This document shows, piece by piece, positions 18,384 to 26,361 of a DNA stretch of 64,000 bases. The position numbers and the translations under genes are program-made. Positions within the stretch are counted from its first letter, which is position 1. Each line of letters opens with the position of its first letter. Source of the DNA: Rhodocyclaceae bacterium (GTDB lineage Bacteria > Pseudomonadota > Gammaproteobacteria > Burkholderiales > Rhodocyclaceae); assembly GCA_019455325.1 (NCBI GenBank), contig JACFMQ010000009.1:1-64000 (forward strand), read 5' to 3'. Below the pieces are notes generated by a model that saw only the letters and a list, made by a program, of their open reading frames with translations, had not been told where the DNA came from and did no database searches.

Positions 18384-19019
18384 TCAGCGGAAAAGCGGCT
18401 GTCCACGGGAGGCGGGCGTCGGCCGGAGACCATTGTCGCCGATCGCGCCGCGCTGTGCATCCCTCGGCCGGCCGACGAACAGCGCGGCGAACCAGGCCGC
18501 AAAGACCAGGCCGGCGATCTGGATCATCGCCCAGCCGGCCTGCGCCTGATCGTCTGTCAGGTAGCTGTTGCAGACGCGCACGGGCGCAGCGACGTAGAGC
18601 CAGCCGACGAACAGCAGCATGCTGATCAGGTTGGTCCATACGAAGCCGCGGCCGACGGCGCCGAGCGGTCGCCAGGCGAGGGCGAGCGGCAGGCCGACGA
18701 GCAGCGGCAGCGTGGCGAACTTGACGGCGTCGACCCAGACGTCGGCCACCGCCGCGTCGAGCGCGCGCGGCAGCATCCAGTAGGTCGAGGTGAAGGCCGC
18801 CGCGGTCAGGCCGCCGAGCGGGCCGCCGGCCGCCGTCAGCAGCGCGCGCCGCACGCGCGCCGCCAAACCGCCGCCGAGGAGGACGCCGACGGCGACGAGC
18901 AGCGGGATCTGCACCAGCATGTGGCGCGTCATCGTCGCTTCCAGCCAGGCGCGCGCCGGCGGCAGCGCGAGCAGCAGGAAGAGGGCGGCGGCGCCGAAAC
19001 GGACGGCGGGCGCGTTCAC
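18384..19019 (-). CDS. Membrane protein, orf1 of a norSY-senC-orf1 cluster
   Basis: This 211-residue protein has about five transmembrane segments. The stretch MTRHMLVQIPLLVAVGVLLG resembles the first conserved helix of CtaG-type oxidase assembly proteins. It starts with GTG and overlaps the senC stop (GTGA), so it is translationally coupled to senC. In ammonia-oxidising bacteria an equivalent orf1 follows norS-norY-senC; its function is not established, and a copper or haem assembly role is an inference from context. Confidence 0.78.
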   Translation of the reverse strand: MNAPAVRFGAAALFLLLALPPARAWLEATMTRHMLVQIPLLVAVGVLLGGGLAARVRRALLTAAGGPLGGLTAAAFTSTYWMLPRALDAAVADVWVDAVKFATLPLLVGLPLALAWRPLGAVGRGFVWTNLISMLLFVGWLYVAAPVRVCNSYLTDDQAQAGWAMIQIAGLVFAAWFAALFVGRPRDAQRGAIGDNGLRPTPASRGQPLFR

Positions 19020-19630
19020 GTCTCGCGCTCCAGGCCGGCGACGAAGGCGTCGACCGCGTCGAGGTCGGCGATGCGCCGCAGCCGGCCGTCGCGGCCGACG
19101 AGGTGGATGGCCGCGTTGTGCTCGAAGCCGCCCAGCCCGTCCGGCACGACGACGACGCCGAAGGCGGCGAGCAGCGCCGCCAGCTCGCCGGCGTCCGCCG
19201 GCCGGGCGATGCGCCAGTGGACGCCGTCGGCGCCGAAGCGGCCGGCGTATTCGCGCAGGCGCGGCGGATCGTCGCGCACCGGGTCGAAGCTGACGCTCAG
19301 CAGCGCGAAGTCGCGGCCGAGCCGATGCGCCGGCACGCTCTCGCGGATCTGCTTGAAGGCCGCGCCCAGGCTGTAGCAGACGGTGTCGCAGCGCGTGTAG
19401 ACGAACTCGACGGCGAGCAGCCGGCCGGCGTAGTCGGCGAACGAGAAGCGCCGGCCGTCCTGGTCTTCGAGGCCGACCGCCGGCAGCGGCCGCGGCTCGG
19501 CGAGCACCTGCCGGCGGCGCGCGGCCTCCGCCGTGAAGGCGGTGAAGCCGTCGCTGCCCCAGGAGAGGACGGCGACGCCGAGCAGCGCGATGGCCGCCGT
19601 CGTCGCCAGGTCGCGGCCGCCGATCCTCAT
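19016..19630 (-). CDS. senC: SCO1/SenC copper chaperone of the oxidase/NOR cluster
   Basis: This 204-residue protein has one N-terminal membrane anchor (about 9-25) and a periplasmic thioredoxin-like SCO domain. The copper motif CxxxC is YTRCDTVC with C81 and C85, and a His in the FEHNAAIH stretch (171 or 176) is the likely third ligand. SCO proteins deliver copper to the CuA site of subunit II. Its start overlaps the end of norS, and its stop overlaps the start of orf1, so all are coupled. The ATG of MRIGGRDL is chosen; the longer upstream frame is a shadow of norS. Confidence 0.93.
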   Translation of the reverse strand: MRIGGRDLATTAAIALLGVAVLSWGSDGFTAFTAEAARRRQVLAEPRPLPAVGLEDQDGRRFSFADYAGRLLAVEFVYTRCDTVCYSLGAAFKQIRESVPAHRLGRDFALLSVSFDPVRDDPPRLREYAGRFGADGVHWRIARPADAGELAALLAAFGVVVVPDGLGGFEHNAAIHLVGRDGRLRRIADLDAVDAFVAGLERET

Positions 19631-21114
19631 GCCGCGGCGCCGACGGGAACGGTGGCCCGCGCCTGGCCGCCGCGCGCGTGCGCCAGCCGCGCCAGGAAGC
19701 GGCCGGCGAAGACCAGCGAGGCGGCGACGACGAGGCCGGCGAAGAAGGTGCCGAGCCGGTCGTAGGGCAGCCACTCCGGCAGGTGCTCGGCGTAGCGGCG
19801 GGGCACGCTCTGCTTGCCCGAGTAGAGGAAGACGAGGACGAAGCCGAGCGCGCCGGCGAGGTAGACCCAGAACGCGGCCCGGTCGACGAGGCCGTCGCGC
19901 GCCTGCGCCGCCGGCTTGGCGATGTAGTACATGAAGCCGAAGGCCATCGCCACCATGCCGAGCAGCAGGTAGGTGTGGAAGTGGCCGGGCACCCACAGCG
20001 TGTTGTGCATCACGTAGTTCACGCGGATCGTGCCGTCGATGAAGGCCGGCATGGCGCCGGCCGCCCAGCCGAACATCGACAGGAAGAGCAGGCGCGAGGC
20101 CGTGTCCCAGACGATGCCCGAGCGGTAGACGATCATCAGCGCGCCGTAGCCGGTGACGACGAGGATGGGCACGGTGTTCAGGTAGCCGATGATGTGGCCC
20201 ATGACCAGCATCCACGTCGGGAAGGCGAAGTCCATCAGCAGGTGGTGCGGGAAGATGAACATGACCATCAGCGTCGAGCAGTTCCACGAGGCGAGGAAGG
20301 CCCGGTTCGCCTTCCACGGCCGCCGCGTGTAGCGCGGCAGGATCTCGTAGACGGCGATCACCGCCATGTAGATCGTGGCGTTGATGAACACGTGCCCGAA
20401 GAAGTAGATCATCGCCTTGGCCAGCAGCGGGTCGATGGCGAATTCCGGGAAGTACAGGTTCACCAGCATCATCGCCAGGATGGCGGCGCCGACGACCAGC
20501 CCGACGATATTGACCACCGTCACCATGGCGCTGGCGACGACGGTCGGCGGCGGCGCCTGCCCGTCGTCGCGGCCGAAGAGCTGCGGCCAGCCGAGCGCGC
20601 GGGCGAAGCCGCCGTAGCCGGCGACGAGGGCGCGCGCCACGTCGAGCTGCAGCAGCAGGAAGCCGGTGCCGATCACCAGCATGCCGCCGAGGAACCAGGC
20701 GGCCGCCGCGTCGCTCCACAGGCCGAGCGAATGGCTCGGCAGCGGATGCAGGAAGGTCCAGCCGCCGTGGAAGCCGCCGAGCAGCACGGCGCCGAGGATC
20801 ATCGCCACGCCGGCGACGAAGAGCGCCAGGTTGGCGTGCAGGATGCGCGCCGAGAGCGCCACGTAGCGGCTCAGGAAGTGCCACATGATGGCCGCGCCGG
20901 CAATGCCGGCAATGCCGACCATGCCGGCGCCGTGCAGGGTCATCAACTGGTAGAAGCCCTGCGCGCCGAGCGCAATGAAGCGGGCCTGCTCGGCGCGCAT
21001 GAGCAGGCCGAACAGCATCATCAGCAGCAGCACGGCGGCGGTCGTCGCCAGGTAGGCGAGCACGCCGGCGCTGGCGCCGTGCTCGGGCGCGGGGACGTAG
21101 CGGGGGTCGGCCAT
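19627..21114 (-). CDS. norS: Haem-copper oxidase-like subunit I, probable nitric oxide reductase NorS
   Basis: This 495-residue protein has about 12-13 membrane helices and the haem-copper ligands: H61 and H380 (low-spin haem), H378 (high-spin haem, in VPGHFHTYL), and H241 plus H290/H291 for CuB. At the CuB helix, oxidases have His-Pro-x-Val-Tyr, with the Tyr cross-linked to His. Here the sequence is GHVFIN, so Asn245 stands where that Tyr would be. Loss of this Tyr argues against oxygen reduction and fits the sNOR family, which I recall as carrying Asn here. Gene order norS-norY-senC-orf1 matches the ammonia-oxidiser sNOR clusters. A ba3-type oxidase is the alternative label. Confidence 0.85.
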   Translation of the reverse strand: MADPRYVPAPEHGASAGVLAYLATTAAVLLLMMLFGLLMRAEQARFIALGAQGFYQLMTLHGAGMVGIAGIAGAAIMWHFLSRYVALSARILHANLALFVAGVAMILGAVLLGGFHGGWTFLHPLPSHSLGLWSDAAAAWFLGGMLVIGTGFLLLQLDVARALVAGYGGFARALGWPQLFGRDDGQAPPPTVVASAMVTVVNIVGLVVGAAILAMMLVNLYFPEFAIDPLLAKAMIYFFGHVFINATIYMAVIAVYEILPRYTRRPWKANRAFLASWNCSTLMVMFIFPHHLLMDFAFPTWMLVMGHIIGYLNTVPILVVTGYGALMIVYRSGIVWDTASRLLFLSMFGWAAGAMPAFIDGTIRVNYVMHNTLWVPGHFHTYLLLGMVAMAFGFMYYIAKPAAQARDGLVDRAAFWVYLAGALGFVLVFLYSGKQSVPRRYAEHLPEWLPYDRLGTFFAGLVVAASLVFAGRFLARLAHARGGQARATVPVGAAA

Positions 21115-21118
21115 GGTG

Positions 21119-21655
21119 TCAGCTCCTCTCGTCGACGGTGAACTCGGCGCTCATGTCGTGGTGGGCGAGGCCGCAGTATTCGAGGCACAGCACGCGGTAG
21201 GTGCCGGGGCGGACGAAGGTGTGGCGCACGGTGTTGGTGATGCCGGGCATGGCCTGCGTCTGCGCGACGATCTTCATGTCCGGGTCGTAGATGCCGAAGC
21301 CGTGGTTGACGTCGCCGGCGCTGACGCGGAAGACCACCGGCCGGCCGGCTTCGAGGCGGTCCGCGCTCAGCTCCCAGCGCCACATGTGGCCGACGGCGCG
21401 CACCTCCTGCACGGCGCCGGCGCCCTCGGCCGGGCGGATGGCGCCGTAGGGCAGGTCGATCAGCGTGTAGACCATGGGCACGCCGAAGACCGCGACGAGC
21501 GCCCAGAAAAAGCGTGTGCGCAGGCGGTAGGCGCGCTTCTGCAGCGGCGCGTATTCCGCCTCGCGGATGCCCGAGCGGAGCATGGCGAAGCTCCAGCCGA
21601 AGCCGACCAGCAGCATGAGCGCCAGCGAGACGGTCCAGACGATGTGTTGCAGCAT
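21119..21655 (-). CDS. norY: CuA-type subunit II, probable NorY
   Basis: This 178-residue protein has two N-terminal membrane helices and a periplasmic cupredoxin domain. The CuA site is complete: His118 (VNHGFGIY), Cys157, Glu159, Cys161, His165 and Met168 in CLEYCGLAHHDM. It should accept electrons from a periplasmic cytochrome c or cupredoxin and pass them to subunit I, whose gene starts 4 bases downstream. Being short and directly upstream of subunit I fits the norS-norY arrangement (in either orientation subunits are adjacent) and ba3-like enzymes in general. Confidence 0.9.
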   Translation of the reverse strand: MLQHIVWTVSLALMLLVGFGWSFAMLRSGIREAEYAPLQKRAYRLRTRFFWALVAVFGVPMVYTLIDLPYGAIRPAEGAGAVQEVRAVGHMWRWELSADRLEAGRPVVFRVSAGDVNHGFGIYDPDMKIVAQTQAMPGITNTVRHTFVRPGTYRVLCLEYCGLAHHDMSAEFTVDERS

Positions 21656-21697
21656 GGTTCCTCCGAATTCCCCGTTCTGTCGTCGATGTCGCGGCGC

Positions 21698-22099
21698 CTA
21701 CGGCCGCGGCAGCCACAGGCGGGCGGCGAACGCCTCGGCCAGCGGATCGGCGGCCGTGGGCCCGGCGATCACCGCCGGCTCCGGCGGCGGCTCGCGGTCG
21801 AGCATCCGGCGGAAGGACGCGGCGAGCGGGTCTTCCGGCACCGCGGCGACGATGCGTTCCGCCGGCATCGGCGGCAGCGTCGCCGGGCGGTGGTAGGGCG
21901 CGGCCGGCAGCGCGCGCAGCAGGTGCGCGAGCAGCGGGTCGGCGGCGGTCGGCCGGGGCGCGGGGATGGGCGCGGCGGTGTGGTCGAGCATGCGCGCGAA
22001 GGCGGCGCGCACCGGGTCGGCGTCGGTCTCGGCGTGCGCCGGCGTGCCGGCGGCGAGCGCGCTGGCGAGCAGGGCGAGGGCGATGGCTTGTCGTTTCAT
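21698..22099 (-). CDS. Secreted hypothetical protein with internal repeats
   Basis: This 133-residue protein starts with a signal peptide (MKRQAIALALLASALAAGTPAHA). The mature part is proline/alanine-rich and repeats one motif about four times: DPVRAAFARMLDH, DPLLAHLLRAL, DPLAASFRRMLDRE and DPLAEAFAARLW. Each repeat begins Asp-Pro and is separated by proline-rich linkers. I recognise no family. It lies between a small secreted protein and norY in the same direction, 42 bases before norY, so it is probably part of the sigma-54-driven nor operon. Confidence 0.75.
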   Translation of the reverse strand: MKRQAIALALLASALAAGTPAHAETDADPVRAAFARMLDHTAAPIPAPRPTAADPLLAHLLRALPAAPYHRPATLPPMPAERIVAAVPEDPLAASFRRMLDREPPPEPAVIAGPTAADPLAEAFAARLWLPRP

Positions 22100-22171
22100 G
22101 GTCGATCCTTTCGGGCAGACGGTCGGGAGGGGGCTGCGACCGGCGGATGGGCCGGTCGCGCAGCGGCCGGG

Positions 22172-22498
22172 TCAGGAGCCGCCGATGTACATCGCCGGGT
22201 CCGGCCGGCTCGGCGTGACGACGTGCTCGTAGACGTTGTACGGACCCTCGATGAGCACGGACCTGCCGGGCGCGACCAGGTGCTCGACGATGCCGTTGTC
22301 GGTCCGGTCGTGCTCGGTGGCGCGGTCGTAGCCCGGACGGGAGACGATCTTCAGCGTCACCTGCCCCTCGTTGGTGAGTTCGACGACGCGCTCCTCGCCG
22401 GCCACCTCCTTCAGCGAGGTCGCCGGCTTCGCCTGCGCCGGCAGCGCGGCCAGCGCCGGGAGAAGGAGGGCGGGGATCAGCAGCAGCTTGCGTTTCAT
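22172..22498 (-). CDS. Secreted hypothetical protein, first gene of the nor operon
   Basis: This 108-residue protein has a clear signal peptide (MKRKLLLIPALLLPALAALPAQA) and a mature part of about 85 residues rich in Glu, Val and Pro (LTNEGQVTLKIVSRPGY, IVEHLVAPGRSVLIEGPYNVYEHVV), probably a small beta-rich periplasmic domain. No family is recognised and it has no cysteines. It is the first gene downstream of the sigma-54 promoter at 22560-22575, about 50 bases from the predicted transcription start, and leads the run to the repeat protein, norY, norS, senC and orf1. Confidence 0.75.
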   Translation of the reverse strand: MKRKLLLIPALLLPALAALPAQAKPATSLKEVAGEERVVELTNEGQVTLKIVSRPGYDRATEHDRTDNGIVEHLVAPGRSVLIEGPYNVYEHVVTPSRPDPAMYIGGS

Positions 22499-22559
22499 TT
22501 CCTGTCCTTTCGTGGGTTGCGTGGTTGCCGGCGTGCGAACGCCCGGACAGGGGGCAATC

Positions 22560-22575
22560 AGCGATTTGCGTGCCA
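22560..22575 (-). promoter_or_regulatory. Sigma-54 (-24/-12) promoter for the nor operon
   Basis: Read leftward, the sequence is TGGCACGCAAATCGCT. It has a perfect TGGCAC at -24 and the invariant GG and GC pairs with the required spacing of 10 bases. The -12 half is TCGC rather than TTGC. It points at the secreted protein gene starting at 22498. A sigma-54 activator gene sits divergently beside it. Confidence 0.75.
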
Positions 22576-22638
22576 GCGATGCAAGGCAATGATTTTCCTG
22601 GATTTCATGCCCGAAGCCGGGCCGGCGGCGTGCCCATC

Positions 22639-22657
22639 CGTTCAGAATGAACGTTCA
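22639..22657. promoter_or_regulatory. Candidate enhancer (UAS) for the sigma-54 activator
   Basis: CGTTCAGAATGAACGTTCA contains three alternating TGAACG half-sites. They form two overlapping perfect palindromes: CGTTCA-GAA-TGAACG and, extending to 22659, AATGAACGTTCATT. The centre lies about 100 bases upstream of the predicted sigma-54 start site, the usual enhancer distance, and also directly in front of the activator gene, so autoregulation is possible. Confidence 0.65.
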
Positions 22658-22717
22658 TTTGTCGTTCCGTCTGGACGTGTGCTAGCCTGAAAAAACAAGC
22701 ACTCCGTGATATTTACG

Positions 22718-24124
<1,407 letters not shown>

Positions 24125-24130
24125 CCCCGG

Positions 24131-25798
24131 TCAGCGAGGCGCGGCGGGCGACTCTCCCTGCCCGGCCGGCACGAGCGGCATGGGCTGCGCGTCGCGCGCC
24201 GACCAGACGCTGTCGGCCGGACCGTGCCGGACGCGCCGCGCCGTGGCCCACGCCATCCAGACGAAGCACAGGCCGCCGGCCAGCGCCGTCAGGTCGACGC
24301 CCAGGCTGGCCGGGCTGCCGTGCGCCCACAGCCCGAGTCCGGGGAACAGCCGGGCGAGCAGCGTGGTCAGCGGGATCAGGAAGGTGAACAGCGCCGCCGC
24401 CGCCAGCAGATGCACGGACGCCCGCGCCGCGCCGCGCAGGAAGGCCCAGCCGACGGCGGCGAAGAAGACCGCGTAATAGACGTGGCGATGCCAGACGGTG
24501 AGGTCGGCGACATGGCCGTGCAGCCACTTGCCGGCGACGATGGTCAGCGAGACGCCGCAGACGCAGCCCAGGCAGACGCCGACCGTGGCCGCGGCCATCA
24601 GGCGGACGTCGCGCCGCTGCTCGGGCGGCGCGCCGCCGTCGCGCGCCGCCTTGCGCCGCCGGGTCTCGACCCACAGCAGGTTGCCGCCGTAGAACAGCCA
24701 GGCGCCGGCCAGGCCGAGGAGGAAGTACATCCACTGCACGGGCACGCCGCCGAAGGTGGCGAAATGCAGCGCGAAGAAGCTGCTGACGGTGGTGTGCGGG
24801 CCGTCCTGGCGGCCGGACAGGTAGTCGGTGCTGAGCACCTTGCCGGTATACGGATCGAGCAGGGCGAAACCGCCGAGCGCCCGCGGCGACAGCGCGCTTT
24901 CGTCGTGTCCCCAGACCCGGACCAGCGGGCGCGGCCCGGTGACCTGCAGGTATTGCAGCATCGTCGGCGAAAAATCGGGGGCGAGCGCGTGCACCCGCTC
25001 GATCAGGGCTGCCGGTGCCAGCAGTTCGGCCGGATCGCGCGCCGCCTGCCGGGCGGGCGCCGCCCGGCCCTGGAACGCGGTTTCGAGCCTGCCGCCGTGC
25101 AGAATGCGATCCTGCAGGTCGTAGATGCCGTCGTGGAAGGCGAATACCGTCGCGGTCAGCGCCATGACGAGGTGGAAGGGCAGGCTGACGATGCCGACCA
25201 CGTTGTGCGCGTCCAGCCACACGCGCTTCGGGTTCCGGCCGACGCGCAACGCGAAGAAATCCTTGACCAGCGAGGGCAGCAGCACGATGAGGCCGGAAAT
25301 CAGCGCCAGGGCGTAGAGGATCGCCACCGCGCCCATGATCCAGCGGTTCGGATCGTTGTCCACCGGCAGCCCGACGACCCGGTGCAGAACGTCGATGAAC
25401 TCGGCGAGCTGCGACGCCTGGACGGCCCCGGTCGAGGCCGCGCCGTCGGCCGCCAGCGTCGCCGCGTAGTGCCGCACCGACAGTTGGTCGTGGTCGTCGG
25501 CGCCTGCCGCCCTGACCTGCCAGGTCAGCCGGGCGGGCCGGTGTTCGGCGGGATGCAGGTGCAGCCGGAAATCCCTGGCTGCCTCCGGGTGGCGGGCGAT
25601 CGTCTCGACGATCAGCGCCGGGGTCTGCGCCAGGGAAACGGCGGCGACGCCGGCGCCCGGCGGCGACAGCCAGCGCGCCAGGGGTTCCTTGAAAACGGTC
25701 AGGGCGCCGGTATAGAAGGCGATGAACAGCGCCATGCCGGCGATGATGCCGGTCCAGGTATGGACCGACTTGTAGATGCGGATGACGTCGGAGCGCAT
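24131..25798 (-). CDS. PepSY-associated membrane protein (iron uptake)
   Basis: This 555-residue protein belongs to the PepSY_TM family (COG3182, PiuB-like). It has an N-terminal helix (IIAGMALFIAFYTGALTVF), periplasmic PepSY segments, a WLDAHNVVGIVSLPFHLVMALTATVFAFHDG region with conserved His residues, and several further membrane helices in the C-terminal half. Family members occur in siderophore loci, and some are thought to reduce ferric siderophores in the periplasm or inner membrane. It is the last gene of the leftward iron operon and converges with the sigma-54 activator, with only 6 bases between the stops. Confidence 0.92.
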   Translation of the reverse strand: MRSDVIRIYKSVHTWTGIIAGMALFIAFYTGALTVFKEPLARWLSPPGAGVAAVSLAQTPALIVETIARHPEAARDFRLHLHPAEHRPARLTWQVRAAGADDHDQLSVRHYAATLAADGAASTGAVQASQLAEFIDVLHRVVGLPVDNDPNRWIMGAVAILYALALISGLIVLLPSLVKDFFALRVGRNPKRVWLDAHNVVGIVSLPFHLVMALTATVFAFHDGIYDLQDRILHGGRLETAFQGRAAPARQAARDPAELLAPAALIERVHALAPDFSPTMLQYLQVTGPRPLVRVWGHDESALSPRALGGFALLDPYTGKVLSTDYLSGRQDGPHTTVSSFFALHFATFGGVPVQWMYFLLGLAGAWLFYGGNLLWVETRRRKAARDGGAPPEQRRDVRLMAAATVGVCLGCVCGVSLTIVAGKWLHGHVADLTVWHRHVYYAVFFAAVGWAFLRGAARASVHLLAAAALFTFLIPLTTLLARLFPGLGLWAHGSPASLGVDLTALAGGLCFVWMAWATARRVRHGPADSVWSARDAQPMPLVPAGQGESPAAPR

Positions 25799-25801
25799 CG
25801 T

Positions 25802-26086
25802 CTACCTTGTCAGAAGCAGCGCGGCGAAGACCAGCAGATTGGCCGCGCCCAGCCACAGCCAGGCGCGCCAGCCGCTGGCGAACAGGAAGACCAGGCCGAG
25901 CACGGTCAGCCACACGGGCATCACCAGCCACATGGCGAGCTGTCCCTGGATGACCTTGGCCATGTCCGGCGTCAACGCCACCAGCAGGCCGCTGCAGCCG
26001 ATCGCCAGGGAGAAGCCGAGCAGCGTCCCGGCCAGGGTCTTGGCGACCCAGTCCGGGCGGATCGGCGGAGACTTGGGCTGGCTCAC
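25802..26086 (-). CDS. DUF3649-like small membrane protein
   Basis: This 94-residue protein has about three transmembrane helices, with the last part reading VIQGQLAMWLVMPVWLTVLGLVFLFASGWRAWLWLG. Size, helix pattern and position between a DUF3325-like gene and a PepSY gene fit the DUF3649 family of siderophore-uptake operons. Function is unknown. The family call rests partly on context. Confidence 0.75.
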   Translation of the reverse strand: MSQPKSPPIRPDWVAKTLAGTLLGFSLAIGCSGLLVALTPDMAKVIQGQLAMWLVMPVWLTVLGLVFLFASGWRAWLWLGAANLLVFAALLLTR

Positions 26087-26087
26087 G

Positions 26088-26360
26088 TCAGCGCCCTTTC
26101 TTGTCGGGAAACAGTGCGCCCAGGTAGGGCAGGAGCACGAACAGCAGCATCAGCCAGGTGGCCAGGACGAAGCCCGCGACCACGGCCTGGAAGTCCTGAA
26201 GCAAGGCCGCCAGTCCGGCCGCCAGCAGCAGGCCGCCGCCGATCCGGGCCGGCGTCGCCGGCCAGGCGGCGGCGAGCCAGCGCTGGTTCGGCGACGCGAG
26301 GTAGATGCCGACGCAGCCGGCGAGCGCCAGCAGCAGCCCGAGCGCGGTCATGCCGGCCAT
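26088..26360 (-). CDS. DUF3325-like small membrane protein
   Basis: This 90-residue protein has three hydrophobic segments (LGLLLALAGCVGIYLA, IGGGLLLAAGLAALL, VVAGFVLATWLMLLFVLLP). The pattern and the position directly after a TonB-dependent receptor match DUF3325 proteins of iron-siderophore operons. It starts one base past the receptor stop, so it is cotranscribed. Function is unknown. Confidence 0.75.
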   Translation of the reverse strand: MAGMTALGLLLALAGCVGIYLASPNQRWLAAAWPATPARIGGGLLLAAGLAALLQDFQAVVAGFVLATWLMLLFVLLPYLGALFPDKKGR

Positions 26361-26361
26361 G

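Noticed and set aside
19627-21655. Plain ba3 cytochrome oxidase
   Set aside because: Subunit I lacks the active-site Tyr (Asn245 in its place), and the gene order fits norSY-senC-orf1; kept only as the alternative label.
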